From: CAVVGZ01 sp963841845
GTDB lineage: Bacteria; Chloroflexota; Anaerolineae; Anaerolineales; Anaerolineaceae
Assembly (NCBI GenBank): GCA_963841845.1
Contig: CAWJEG010000010.1
Location: 1 to 64,000 of the forward strand
Direction of reading: 5' to 3'
DNA length: 64,000 bases
Positions 38,130 through 48,222 of this stretch are shown here, one piece after another. The number at the start of each line of letters is the position of its first letter. Within the stretch, counting starts at the first letter, position 1. Position numbers and translations under genes: made by a program. Below the pieces are notes generated by a model. The model searched no databases. It was not told the origin of the DNA and was given only the letters and a program-made list of their open reading frames with translations.

Positions 38130-38256
38130 AGGATTTCTTTCCGGATTCGAATGATAAGACTGCGTCTTTCTTATACCATTAAAATGGGCCTGAATTTCAG
38201 CCATTCAACCAATCATAGTGATTTTCTTAATACCAAAAATATGCCTGCCCCCGGCA

Positions 38257-38265
38257 TGCTATAAT
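38257..38265 (+). promoter_or_regulatory. Extended -10 promoter overlapping the start of the GT-C gene
   Basis: TGCTATAAT gives a perfect extended -10. It overlaps the ATG at 38264, so that codon cannot be the start of the mRNA-encoded protein. The transcript would begin near 38272, four bases before ATG 38276. Confidence 0.55.
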
Positions 38266-38275
38266 GGCGCGGCAG

Positions 38276-40375
38276 ATGGATGCAAACCTGCCAGCCTCTC
38301 CCCGGATAAGCTCCCCAAACCCTCCAGCGGAATCTACCGACCTGCCCAAACAGAAATCCAGGGCAGGATTCAATTCGATGAACCTTCTGCTTTTAGGCGC
38401 GCTGGTGATTTACCTGCTCACCCGCCTGGTTGGACTGGAAGAATATCCGATCTATTTTTTCACCGATGAAGCAGCCCAGACTGTCCTGGCACAGGACCTG
38501 GTGAAGAACGGCTGGTCCAACGCCGAGGGAGATTTCCTGCCAACCTACTTTTATAACGGCTACCAGTACAATTTAAGCCTGTCGGTTTACGCCCAGGTGA
38601 TCCCAACCCTGGTTTTCGGAAAATCCATCCTTGTGACACGCGCCAGCGCCGCCCTGGTTACCCTGGCCGCAGCATTATTCACAGCGCTGATCATGAAGAA
38701 CATCTTTCACAGCCGGTATGCCTGGCTGGCAGTGCTGGTCCTGGCAGTGACTCCAGCCTGGTTTCTGCATTCCCGGACGGCATTTGAGACAACACTGGCG
38801 GTGAGCATGTACGCCGGTTTTCTGTATTTCTACCTGATGTACCGCATGAAGTCGCCGAATTACCTTTATGCAGCAGTCCTCTTTGCGGGATTGACATTTT
38901 ACAGCTACAGCCCTGCCCGCATCGTGATCGGTTTGAGCGGGATACTGCTCTTTTTTTCCGACCTGCGCTACCACTGGCAGCATAGAAAAACTGTCCTGCA
39001 GGCAGCCATCCTGCTGATTGTGCTGGCACTGCCATTTATACGCTTCCTCTACCAGCACCCCGGAGAAAACCTGAAGCACCTGCATACGCTCAATTCTTAC
39101 TGGATCAAAGCTATCCCGCTGCAGGAGAAGCTGGCACACTATGCCAGCCAGTATCTCTGGGGATTGAGCCCGGTTTACTGGTTTTCACCCACCAACCCGG
39201 ACATGCCCCGCCATGTTATGGGCCCATACGGACACCAGCTGGCTGTTTTCCTTCCTTTCACCCTGGCGGGTTTTATGCTTTGCCTGAAGAAAATTTCCAG
39301 GCCGGAATACCGGGCGGTCCTGATCAGCTTCCTGGCTGCACCATGCGGGGCTGCCCTGGTGGAAATCGGCATCACGCGTGCCCTGGTGATGGTCATCCCC
39401 TTGACGATTTTTACGACCCTGGGCATGAGCCTGCTATTGGAATGGCTTGAAAAACGACCGTCCATTGCCCCGCGCCTGCCATCGGTACTCACAACGCTGG
39501 CCTTAATCCTATTGTGCGGTTGGCTTACAGTGGATGCCCTGCGGAATGGTCCAAGCTGGCACACCAAGTACGGATTGGATGGGATGCAATACGGGGCAAA
39601 ACAGGTTTTTGGGGCAATTGCAGAAGAACTCAAAGAACGACCGGAACAGAAAATTATCCTTTCCCCCTCCTGGGCAAACGGTACAGACACCACTGCCCGC
39701 TTTTTCTTTGACGACCCGCTGCCCTTTGAGATAGGCAGCATTGAAGGATATTCCACCAGTTATCAGCCGATGGGTGAAAATACCCTCTTCATCATGATCC
39801 CTGAAGAATTTGAAAAAATCCGGGATAATGAAAAATTCAGCGGTATCCAGGTGGCCCGTACCCTGCCGTACCCCGACGGTGAAAATGGATTTTACTTTGT
39901 CCACCTGCAATACTCTGACCAGGCTGAAGAAATCTTCCTGAGGGAACAAGCAGCCCGAAAAATCCTTCCAGAAAAACAGGTTGTGCTGGAAGACGGCACA
40001 GCTGTCCAGGTGAAGTATTCTTCCCTAGATATGGGAAAAATTGAGGAGATATTTGATGGGGATGCGGATACGGTCATCCGGACACTTGAAGCCAACCCAC
40101 TGGTGGTGCAGGTTTCTTTCCCACAGCCGCGCAGTATCAGCGTGATCAAGCTCAAGATAGGAGGGAACCCATCCCTGGTTGAAGCCGAAGTGCGGGATAC
40201 AAGTGATAAGATTATGCAAATAATATCACGGCGTTATCCAGAAACCACCGATCCGCGCTTTGCTGCATTAGAACTTGACGGGAATGAGGTTGGTTCAATT
40301 TTGATTAAAATTACTTCGCTGTATTCGCCTGAACCCAGCCATGTCCACCTATGGGAAGTATCCTTTGAAGAATAG
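38276..40375 (+). CDS. GT-C glycosyltransferase (GT39-like) with C-terminal beta-sandwich
   Basis: About 699 residues. After a hydrophilic N-terminus, some 11-12 helices follow, starting with NLLLLGALVIYLLTRLVGL. The early loop FFTDEAAQTVLAQDLVKNG holds the acidic DE that is typical of the catalytic loop of ArnT/PMT enzymes. HSRTAFETTLAVS and TFYSYSPARIV are also typical. A soluble part follows from about residue 450, ending in a domain (IFDGDADTVIRTLE...VQVSFPQPRSISVIKLKIG) that resembles an F5/8-type C sandwich. The start could be 38276, given the overlapping -10 box, or ATG 38378. It probably glycosylates envelope components. Confidence 0.8.
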   Translation: MDANLPASPRISSPNPPAESTDLPKQKSRAGFNSMNLLLLGALVIYLLTRLVGLEEYPIYFFTDEAAQTVLAQDLVKNGWSNAEGDFLPTYFYNGYQYNLSLSVYAQVIPTLVFGKSILVTRASAALVTLAAALFTALIMKNIFHSRYAWLAVLVLAVTPAWFLHSRTAFETTLAVSMYAGFLYFYLMYRMKSPNYLYAAVLFAGLTFYSYSPARIVIGLSGILLFFSDLRYHWQHRKTVLQAAILLIVLALPFIRFLYQHPGENLKHLHTLNSYWIKAIPLQEKLAHYASQYLWGLSPVYWFSPTNPDMPRHVMGPYGHQLAVFLPFTLAGFMLCLKKISRPEYRAVLISFLAAPCGAALVEIGITRALVMVIPLTIFTTLGMSLLLEWLEKRPSIAPRLPSVLTTLALILLCGWLTVDALRNGPSWHTKYGLDGMQYGAKQVFGAIAEELKERPEQKIILSPSWANGTDTTARFFFDDPLPFEIGSIEGYSTSYQPMGENTLFIMIPEEFEKIRDNEKFSGIQVARTLPYPDGENGFYFVHLQYSDQAEEIFLREQAARKILPEKQVVLEDGTAVQVKYSSLDMGKIEEIFDGDADTVIRTLEANPLVVQVSFPQPRSISVIKLKIGGNPSLVEAEVRDTSDKIMQIISRRYPETTDPRFAALELDGNEVGSILIKITSLYSPEPSHVHLWEVSFEE

Positions 40376-40388
40376 GACGGAATAAGAC

Positions 40389-40805
40389 GTGACACTATCT
40401 CCAGCCAGGCCCCAATCCAAAAAATCCAGGAAAACGATCTGGACCAAGCTGCTGATCCTCCTGCTGCTGGTCATCGCCTGGATGGGCTGGACGCGCATGG
40501 TGCAGAGCATTCTCAATTGGAGCTGGCTGGTTGACCTGGAAATTACTCCCGGGCCGCTTTACCTGGCAATCTACGGTGCTTTGCAGGGGTGCCTGGCGCT
40601 GATATCAGCGGCGGGTTTGTGGTCCGGCAAATCCTGGGCTTACCCATTCAGCCGGACTGCGGTTATGCTGCTCTTCCTGATGTATTGGCTGGAGCGGATC
40701 CTTTTCACACGCTCTCCCTCAGGCTGGACTAACCTGCCTTTCAGCTCAGCTGCATCGCTGGTGCTGCTGGCCTTTGCGCTGGTTGAACTTGCAAGGAAAC
40801 CCTGA
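40389..40805 (+). CDS. Small membrane protein with three to four helices
   Basis: A 138-residue basic protein with helices around residues 20-35, 58-80, 88-105 and 118-132. No family is recognised. GTG 40389 starts 13 bases after the GT-C gene, so it is probably cotranscribed and may assist the glycosyltransferase. The N-terminus is rich in Lys and Arg (positive-inside). Confidence 0.7.
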   Translation: MTLSPARPQSKKSRKTIWTKLLILLLLVIAWMGWTRMVQSILNWSWLVDLEITPGPLYLAIYGALQGCLALISAAGLWSGKSWAYPFSRTAVMLLFLMYWLERILFTRSPSGWTNLPFSSAASLVLLAFALVELARKP

Positions 40806-40951
40806 CAAATCCCCAGGCCAGGATAGGAGAAGAGGAGAGTATGCACGACTGGAAAAGGCTGGTATAGTAACAGTTCGTTATCATGGATAGGAAAAAGCCA
40901 ATGGTGATTGTATCCTGGATGTGATCATGCCTCCTGAAAGGAAACGAAAAA

Positions 40952-41528
40952 ATGAAACCTAATGGATTAAACCCGACCCCTCCCAACTGGTACTGGTTAT
41001 TATTGACGCCCAGGAACGCCTGGCGCCAGCCATGCCTGAAGAACCACTCAAGAAGGTGATCCGCAATATCAACATCTGGATTGAAGCCAGCAAGGAATTT
41101 AATTTCCCGGTGATCTTCACCGAACAGTACCCGAAGGGACTGGGAACCACCATCCCGGAAATACGATCCAACCTGGCTGGTATCGAAGCGGTTGAGAAAA
41201 TTAGTTTCTCCTGCTGCGGGGAGGCGGAATTCACCCGTCCTTGAAGGCAAGCAAAGCCCGCCAGGCAGTTGTTTGCGGGATGGAAACACATGTGTGTGTT
41301 TACCAGACTGTGCTCGATTTCCTTGAGGATGGCATGCAGGTGTACCTGCCGGCAGATGCAGTGTGCAGCCGCAGCAAATTTAACTGGAAGAATGGTCTCA
41401 ATCTCATGCAGCACGCCGGGGCGGTGGTCGGAAACACAGAAACATTCATTTTCCAGCTGCTTGAAGAGGCCGGCACCGATCGATTTAAAAAATTCTCCAG
41501 AGCTTTTTCGCTGAAGGAGTTAATATGA
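40952..41528 (+). CDS. Isochorismatase-like cysteine hydrolase, two frameshifts
   Basis: About 192 residues when joined. The family begins LVLVIIDAQERLAP with the catalytic Asp, then FNFPVIFTEQYPKGLGTT with the general base region. The nucleophilic Cys is in VVCGMETHVCVYQT. The frame from ATG 40952 must lose one missing base near 40975 to reach QLVLVIID, and another near 41238 (EFTR to LKASKARQAV). Both equal a deleted base, the opposite of the left end of the window. The stop overlaps the next ATG (ATGA), so the CYTH gene is coupled. Confidence 0.78.
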
Positions 41529-42138
41529 ACCAAAACCAACAGGAGATTGAGGCTAAATTTTTTATCAAGGATCCTGGCAGGCTGCAAGAGGTCCTCGTCA
41601 ACAGCGGTGCGCAATGCGTGCAAGAGCGCGTCTTTGAGATCAACCTGAGATTTGACAAACCTGACGGTCAGTTATCCATGGGACAGGAAGTATTAAGGCT
41701 GCGCAAGGACCAGCATCCGCGCCTGACCTATAAAGGTCCATCCGATCCCACCCAATCCATAGCCGTGCGCAAGGAGATCGAATTCCAGGTAAGCGATTTT
41801 GAGGCGGCCAGGAGTTTCCTGGAGGCATTAGGCTACCAGGTAGTTGTTCACTATGAGAAATACCGCGCCACATACAGCCTGGGTGAGGTGGAGATCATGC
41901 TTGATGAGATGCCTTACGGAAATTTTGTCGAAATCGAGGGCAGCGGAACCGACAGCGTCCGTAAAGCCGCCGATATGCTTAACCTAAACTGGGAGGGGCG
42001 CTGTAAAGAGAGCTACCTGATGCTCTTCTCCAGGCTCAAAGCCAAATTTGGACTGAAGGCTCGCAATTTAAGCTTTATGAGTTTGAGGGGAGCCAATTCA
42101 CGGCAGCGGATTTCGACCTGATAGCAGCCGACGAATGA
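41525..42138 (+). CDS. CYTH-domain protein (class IV adenylate cyclase/ThTPase-like), C-terminal frameshift
   Basis: About 204 residues. The ExExK motif is QEIEAKF near the start. Tunnel residues follow: LRLRKDQHPRLTYKGP, VRKEIEFQV, YEKYRATYSL and VEIMLDEMPYGNFVEIEG. CYTH proteins hydrolyse triphosphates or, in class IV cyclases, make cAMP; the sequence cannot decide. The frame changes near 42083, where one T appears missing (MSL to MSFEGSQFTAADFDL), giving a stop at 42136-42138 instead of 42121. It is coupled to the isochorismatase-like gene by a 4-bp overlap. Confidence 0.83.
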
Positions 42139-42171
42139 CCAACCCTATTTTTCGTTAAGAGGAATTCCAGG

Positions 42172-42588
42172 TTATTTTGGCAGGTTTTGAGCACGATGCT
42201 GGAGATCCAGATCCTCTGCCCGGGTGGGGGTGATTACGATACCATGCGGCCTGGATTTGCCATTCTCATCTACATATACAAATGTAATAAATCCGTCCAG
42301 CACCGACTTTTCTTCACGCACCACCCGGATATATGACACCAGGCTCGAACGCCCGGTATGGACAACTTTACTCTCAAAACAGATAATTTCTCCGCAATGC
42401 ACGGGGGTGGTGAACTCCATACCATGGATTTTTAAACATAACAATTGCTCCGGCGGGACCAGCCGGGCGGCGGCAATGAAACCAGACTCAACAAACCACT
42501 CGGCACTTCTCCCGGCGAACAATGTGCCATGATGGTTGAGATCTTCACTTTTGATCAGGTGATAAATCGATACGGGTATACAATCCAC
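42172..42588 (-). CDS. Hotdog-fold acyl-CoA thioesterase
   Basis: A 138-residue hotdog protein of the acyl-CoA hydrolase (BACH/YciA-like) group. DLNHHGTLFAGRSAEWFVESGF is the active-site helix region, followed by TTPVHCGEIICFESKVVHTGRSS and FITFVYVDENGKSRPH. It cleaves acyl-CoA thioesters. The best start is GTG 42588 with a weak GGTAGG upstream. It is intact between two frame-broken genes and convergent with the CYTH gene. Confidence 0.85.
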   Translation of the reverse strand: MDCIPVSIYHLIKSEDLNHHGTLFAGRSAEWFVESGFIAAARLVPPEQLLCLKIHGMEFTTPVHCGEIICFESKVVHTGRSSLVSYIRVVREEKSVLDGFITFVYVDENGKSRPHGIVITPTRAEDLDLQHRAQNLPK

Positions 42589-42637
42589 AGCTGCCTACCT
42601 TTCAGGAATAAATAACCATTCAAAGGAACGGAGCGGT

Positions 42638-43381
42638 CTACGGTTTTTGAATTCTCTTGCCCAGTGATGCCGCATAAACCGCAAAACTCTGTTCACCATC
42701 CAGTCCCAACACCTGGTTGAGTTCATCATCATCAAATGCTGCGATGGCACACACGCCACAGCCCAGGCTTTCTGCCGCCAGGTGCAGGTTCTGGCAGATA
42801 TGCCCGGCGTCCAGGTGCAGGTAGCGATAGCCGCGTTCAACTAGCGCCAGAACATGCGCTCCAGGATGGCCACCCATACAAATGACACCGCACTCTGGAA
42901 TACCTGTTCCTGCTCGTGACAGGCGCGGGTGACCTTTTCATTGGTCTCCGCAGAACAATCCATTTCCAACAGTTCGTGTTCCAGGGCGGCATAGCGGTAT
43001 ATTCCGGGTTTGAGGTCTGCCACCCGGTTGATCTGCAGGTAGGTTTCAAAGGCATGCCGGGCTCCGGCGGAGGGGACATTGCGGAAAGTGGCTTTGGGGG
43101 TGCTGCTGCGGACACCCTGCGTACACCACAGCAGGTAGGAGAGTTCGTCCAGGGATAATGCCCCGGCGGTATACCTGCGGACACTGGTGCGGCTTTCTAT
43201 GGCGGTGCGCAGATCCATGGGGGGTACAAGCAGATCTTGCGGTTTGGGGAGAACAATAGGCGATGCCCCGGCTGGGATTGGAGGACTGGAGCGGCGGCTG
43301 CGGCAGGCCCTGCTTTTGCGGGGAGAGGGTGAGGTGAGGATAACGCGTCCTTCTCATGAATTCATTACCGATATCAATCAT
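42638..43381 (-). CDS. SagB-like nitroreductase-family protein, two frameshifts
   Basis: About 247 residues when joined. The N-terminus IGNEFMRRTRYPHLT...QGLPQPPL is characteristic of stand-alone SagB-type dehydrogenases. After an inserted base near 43260, MDLRTAIESRTSVRRYT, LDELSYLLWCTQGVR and AGARHAFETYL follow. A base is missing near 42858, giving RGYRYLHLDAGHICQNLHLA and GCGVCAIAAFDDDELNQVLG. FMN-binding Arg and Ser residues are present. No cyclodehydratase (YcaO) gene is near, so a role in azole-peptide synthesis is not supported. SD AGGAAA precedes ATG 43381. Confidence 0.8.
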
Positions 43382-43472
43382 AGGGTCGATTTCCTTTCAG
43401 GAGTATGAATTAATAAAAGATCCTTTATCAAGCCGTGGAGCTGCTTAAGAGCGAGCATCAGCCGGGACCGGA

Positions 43473-45041
43473 TCATTTGCCAGCCGTTGTGAATTTCCTG
43501 TGTCTTAATCCAACCATCACCAGCAAATACACCAGACCGCCCAGAATCACCCCGCCCAGGACAGCAGCAGCCACCGAAAAATCCTGTGAAATGCCCAGCC
43601 ACAGCAAAATGACCAGGCCCATGCACAAAGCCCCCAGGCACGCTTTTCCAGCCGCCCCCCATATTTCTTTTCCCTCCAGGCCGTTCAGGCTGCGCTTCAT
43701 CAAGAACAGGAGCAAAATCATCTCGAGAAAAGTCGCCAGTGAATTTGCAAACGCCAATCCACCGTGGGGCATCCAGCCTATACTTTCAAATAGAATGGAG
43801 AACAGGATGCTGAAGACAAGGTTGAGGCTCATGGCTGCCACACCGACCAGGACCGGGGTTAACGTATTGTGCAGGGCATAAAAGGCGCGGCTGACAATTT
43901 CCACCACCGAATGTCCGACCAGGCCGGCGGCATACCAGAGCAGTGCCCAGCTTACCAGCTGGCTGGATTGTGCGCCAAATTCTCCCCCTGGTAGATCAGG
44001 TCAACAAGGGGCTCACGCAGCAGTATCAGCCCGATGCTGGCCGGTATCGACAGGATCAATACACCGCGGTAGGGGTGGCAGCCAGGGAAGAACGCATCTC
44101 CTTTAGATTTCCAAGCGCCACCTGCGCTGAAAAGGTCGGCAAAGCAGCAATGGCAATCGATTGAGCAATGGCAGCCTGCGGCATCAGCATCAGGGGAAAG
44201 GCCAGGTTGATGCCGGAAATACTGCCTTCGGGCTGGCCGGAGGCAAGGTAGGTATTCAGTAAAAAGTTCAACTGCACAACCGCCACCCCCAGCAGGCGGG
44301 GAGCCATCAGGCGGGCAACCTCACCAACAGCAGGCATATCCAGACCCAATGAATAGTTGAATTCCCACCCCGGCAAACCCAGCATTTTAGGCAGCTGCAG
44401 CAACAGGTGCAGCACAGCCCCCAGCACGGTGCCCCAGGCAAGCCCATAGACGCCGAGCGACGGAGCCAGAAAAATCACCCCAAAAATCCAGCCCAGAGAA
44501 TACATGGCCGGAGCAAGGGCAGGGATCAGAAACACCTGGTGGGCATTTAAAACACCCATCACCAGACCGCTGAGACCGAAAATTACCGAGGAAGGCAGGA
44601 GGATACGCAGGAGGGTAACTGCCAGCTGCTGCTGGGACGGGTCGGTAAAACCTGGAGCGAGGATGTTTTTCACAATCCAGGGGGCAAAAACGATCCCCAG
44701 GGCTGCCAGAATGGTGAGAATTAAAACCACAAGGTTGGCAATCGAAGAAGCCAGCTTCCAGGCGGCTTTTCGATCACCCTTACTGAGGAAGGTGGTAAAT
44801 ACCGGAATAAAAGCAGAGCCCAGGGCTCCTCCGGCCACCAGATTGAACAGGATTTCCGAAAGCCGGTTGGCTGCAAAAAATGCATCCAATGTGCCGCTGG
44901 TGCCGAATGCGCGGGCAGTAAGGAGGTTCGGCCACTAGACCGGCGAGCTGGCTGAGGATGATGGCGACCATGAGCTGTGCCGGCGGCGCGGGCAATTTGC
45001 TGGTTGGCGGTTGGCGGCGTGGTTGAGGAAGCAGATTGCAT
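43473..45041 (-). CDS. murJ: Lipid II flippase MurJ, at least four frameshifts
   Basis: About 520 residues when joined, 13-14 helices. The N-terminal piece (IARAAG, then LMVAIILSQLAGLV, then LTARAFGTSGTLDAFFAANR) lies in three frames between 45041 and 44880. The long open part continues LSEILFNLVAGGALGSAFIP to 44056. The rest continues near 43990 with WALLWYAAGLVGHSVVEIVSRAFYALHNT to the stop at 43473. These are clear MviN/MurJ signatures: the flippase exports lipid II for peptidoglycan synthesis and is normally essential. Its breaks therefore most likely reflect sequence errors. Confidence 0.85.
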
Positions 45042-45711
45042 TAATGGGATTATATCACCGGCAAATCGTCCCTATTGCGGTTGGGTACTGGTTACTTACT
45101 CTACAAAGTTTTGATAGTTGAAATTTTCCGAAAGCCAGGAAGGAGTTGGTAATAGCGGGCTTGAACAAAGACGAGAAGTCCAATTGGCTGCGTTGAGCCA
45201 AGAAACTGGCGTTTCACCAAACGCCCGGCCATCGCTGCTGCTTAAACATCCTGGCCGAAGTCAAAATTTCCATTCTGACCGAACAGGGTTTAGATCGCGG
45301 GTTGAGAAGCCAGGTAATCGTTGCAAGCAAAGTCGGTGCTTGGGAATCCGAACGGAACGCTGCCCGGGCAACTATCGATAGGCGTTTTACGATCCTTTAA
45401 GCCAGGGATAAACTTAAAAAAATTTGAATCCGGCAGGAGAAGAACAATGATTGACCACAGCTCCCCGACATCCTGCATCACCTTCTCCCAGAACATACAC
45501 TACACCGGCTGTGTAAATCCGCCAAGTGAATCGGATCAGGTGCAACGTATTGTTGATTCGGTAAACGCCGATAGTTCCCCCACCGTGCCTGATTATTGGG
45601 AGTATTAATAATACTTTCCGCTACCTTGCGCGGCTGAAGAGCCACTTGATCAACCATGTTCAACACCGGCTGAAGACCACAGTAGTTCTCGACGCCGGAC
45701 GAGGCAGGCGA
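45042..45711. other. Accessory stretch without a firm gene
   Basis: About 670 bases with only fragments. On the plus strand from about 45130 to 45403 one frame reads almost open (ARKELVIAGLNKDEK, one stop, then SQVIVASKVGAWESERNAAR); it could be a decayed gene but I do not recognise it. A 53-codon frame from ATG 45447 (SD GGAG, MIDHSSPTSCITFSQN) to 45608 might be a small protein. Neither is supported beyond this. Confidence 0.3.
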
Positions 45712-46009
45712 CTAATTCGCCGGAATCCAGCGACCGAATTTCATCTTTGCTTTAAGGCCCTGGCCGCCGGCATCAACCTTGGCGGTGCGATATTCCTGGC
45801 TCTTCGACCAGGCTTCGGCAGCCTCGACAGATTCCCACGACGACAGAGTGACAATCGTGAGCGGATCCAGAGACATCGCGAGCGACGATGAGCCGTTCAA
45901 AGCCGGGCTGAAGTGCATAAGCGGCGGACATCCCCATGGCCATGCCTGTGAATTGCTCGGCTTCGGCTTCGGTTACAACGGTGTAAATAGCAGTGCTAAG
46001 TGTAGACAA
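45712..46009 (-). CDS. Small dimeric alpha/beta-barrel-like (ABM-type) protein, one frameshift
   Basis: About 98 residues when joined. The first frame gives LSTAIYTVVTEAEAEQFTGM and FERLIVARDVS; after one inserted base near 45868 the second gives LDPLTIVTLSSWESVEAAEAW and ends GRWIPAN. The order strand, helix, strand (LTIVTLSSWES), helix is that of antibiotic-biosynthesis-monooxygenase-like or EthD-like small proteins. Function is unknown. Confidence 0.55.
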
Positions 46010-46138
46010 GTGCGTCTCCTTTCAAAAATCCTCCTTAGGTACCTTGGCGATCCAAAACCCATCATAGCTTTATGATCCAACATTTTTTATTCTACCACGG
46101 CGTCCAGATGCGCTCGGGGCGGCAAAGTCATTAGACCC

Positions 46139-46610
46139 TCACATCCAACGGGATGTTCGACCATCTACACAGCTGCCTTTCCGGGGACGGACGTTAACAA
46201 CATGATTAACAGTGTCGAGAGCAGCGGTGCCAGGGGATGCGGATATGGTCGGGCCGGCGAATATTTCAGGGCTCTGATTTGGAAATAGAGGTGATAACAG
46301 GCCTGGTAAACCAATGATCAACAGGAGGGTTAAAGCAAAACCGGCGATTCCCCAGGGCCAGGCATGCTTCCACCTGCCTTTTGCGAATCTTGCAGCAAAA
46401 AATCCGGCATAGGCACTGCTCACAACCAGGTAAGGATATAGCCAATAGGGGGCATAAACAAGAAATGCGTCCCCGCCCCCGATCCCCCGCCACCCGCACA
46501 TGGTAAACAAGCCAGAGGAAGCCAGCTGCAAACAGGTCCAGAATCACCCATCCTATCAGGACCAGGGTTGTGAGTTGTTTCGTGGTGATGGAATTGTCCG
46601 CTTCAGTCAT
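46139..46610 (-). CDS. Small membrane protein, one frameshift
   Basis: About 156 residues when joined. LTTLVLIGWVILDLFAAGFLWLVYH gives the first helix (quoted in part). After an inserted base near 46490, YAPYWLYPYLVVSSAYAGFF and PWGIAGFALTLLLIIGLPGL give further helices, followed by a hydrophilic tail. No family is recognised. Confidence 0.5.
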
Positions 46611-46708
46611 GATGAGGGCTCTGCGGGTTAATTGTCATCAGACATTTATACCATTTGGGTTGCCAAACAAGATGCACTCCGGAATGGTAGATGCCCGTGG
46701 TACGCACT

Positions 46709-47917
46709 CTAGAATGAGCGCACCAATGCATCCAGTGCCTTTGCAACTTCGACGAGTTTACGGCAGTCGACGATATCAGGTGTGTCTGAGGCTGTATGAG
46801 TTACAGTTCTCATCAGTTCGGGCGTGCATTCAGACGTGAAGGCTACGGATGGAATTTGGCTCTGTACAAAAATCATGTGGTCCCCATTAAACCACTGCTC
46901 GCCACGAACTAAACCATCGAAGCGCTGGAAGACCTCTTCAGACGTCTTTTCCAGCTGCGGACCGCATTCATAAAACGAGTATGATGACCTTCCTTGTTTA
47001 TAACCGACGTCATCGACGTTCACTGCAAATAAAATATCAGAGAATCCGCTCGCATATCGCTTTAGATAGTCCATCTGACCGGCTGCGCTGTAATGATCTT
47101 CTCCGTTGAGAGCCACAATTTCGATACAGTTCGCTCCCCGGTAACCAGACAGCATCTCTGCGCAAAGGAGCAGGACGACGATGCCAGAGGCATTGTCTGA
47201 AGCGCCGGGAGAGTCTTCATAGGCGTCGATGTGGGCAGTGATGACGATCTTCCTGGTTACCCCTGGATTCAACCTGGCAACGATGTTTGTTGCACTCGAT
47301 GGAAATCGCCTGGCTTCAATCTTCAAATGAAAGGAAGAACCCTCTCTGGTCGCCAGGACATCTCCTACAGTCTCACGACAGTAAACGCTTGGGATATCGA
47401 AATCCCCATCCACAATCAAAGGAAATGGGTATAACGCCCCGACTTGTTCTGGATTTCGCTTTGTGGCTGTGATTATCCCTGCGGGCTTACGACTCTCCAA
47501 CAGGGCAATTGTCTTTTGGTGATGCTCCGGATTGTAGAAGACAAAATTCTTTGGCATCAACTGCTCAGTGCAGATTGCTTCTCTGATTAACAAGATTTTT
47601 CCTTCGGAGTTGGTACTTTCCAGTTCCTCCATTGTTGAAACTGTGATCAGGTCAGCCAGGACATCACAACCCAGAGAATATGGACTGACATGGACTTCGA
47701 AAGCTTCTTGTGCATGTGTCAATACAGCACCGCCGCACTTGTAGTCCAGGCACTCAAAAGGAGTGGCTCCAATCTCATATCCATGAATAAGGATCGTATT
47801 TGCAAAGGAATCCGTCGCTTCCCGGTTTCCTGAAGAGCCTGTCCGCCTGTTTGGTTTCACACCACACAAGGTATTCAAGTACAACTGCGCTTTGGAAGCA
47901 TAATCCTCTAATCTCAT
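46709..47917 (-). CDS. M28-family zinc aminopeptidase
   Basis: A 402-residue di-zinc exopeptidase. Metal and catalytic residues are visible: TAHIDAYEDSPGASDNASG (His and Asp), the Glu pair in NGEDHYSAAG, the Asp in VNVDDVGYK and the last His in TVTHTASDTPDIVD. A PA-like insertion lies between about residues 85 and 205. No signal peptide is seen. ATG 47917 has AAAGGCGG upstream; the frame is also open from TTG 47935. The gene is intact, though in an error-prone neighbourhood. Confidence 0.9.
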   Translation of the reverse strand: MRLEDYASKAQLYLNTLCGVKPNRRTGSSGNREATDSFANTILIHGYEIGATPFECLDYKCGGAVLTHAQEAFEVHVSPYSLGCDVLADLITVSTMEELESTNSEGKILLIREAICTEQLMPKNFVFYNPEHHQKTIALLESRKPAGIITATKRNPEQVGALYPFPLIVDGDFDIPSVYCRETVGDVLATREGSSFHLKIEARRFPSSATNIVARLNPGVTRKIVITAHIDAYEDSPGASDNASGIVVLLLCAEMLSGYRGANCIEIVALNGEDHYSAAGQMDYLKRYASGFSDILFAVNVDDVGYKQGRSSYSFYECGPQLEKTSEEVFQRFDGLVRGEQWFNGDHMIFVQSQIPSVAFTSECTPELMRTVTHTASDTPDIVDCRKLVEVAKALDALVRSF

Positions 47918-48110
47918 CGTCGCCGCCTTTATCAATTCGTTCCAGTTATTACCGTCCAGGGGTAAACGTTATCAAGCCCGCGGCTACGTGGAAAATACCT
48001 TCGAGAGCAAACCACCCGAAAGCGCATTTCCCCTCCGCCGGCTGGGTGCCAAACGGTTTGCGGAAGCCCAGTGTGCTATTCACAGGGTAGTGGCATGTGG
48101 GGCGGGACCA

Positions 48111-48222
48111 GATAACGCTGCTTTGACAGAACCTATTTCGAGCCACCAAAAACGGCTCGAAAACTCACTGACTCCGACCGCTCGGGTGCATGCTTTGTTG
48201 GGCCTTTTTTATTAATTGGAGA
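48111..48222. other. Hairpin-containing intergenic end of the AT-rich island
   Basis: TTCGAGCC (48137-48144) and GGCTCGAA (48154-48161) form a perfect 8-bp stem. A further GGCC followed by six T lies at 48211-48218. Either could end transcription of the M28-flanking or island genes. No coding frame is supported. Confidence 0.35.

Noticed and set aside
38264..38266. ATG 38264 as start of the GT-C gene
   Set aside because: It lies inside the extended -10 box, so it would not be transcribed.
43046..43381. Separate small gene at 43046-43381
   Set aside because: Its first 35 residues are the N-terminus of the SagB-like protein; the rest is out of frame after a single-base insertion.
47988..48215. 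Plus-strand open frame of 75 codons
   Set aside because: No SD, overlaps the hairpin region, and the residue pattern is not protein-like.
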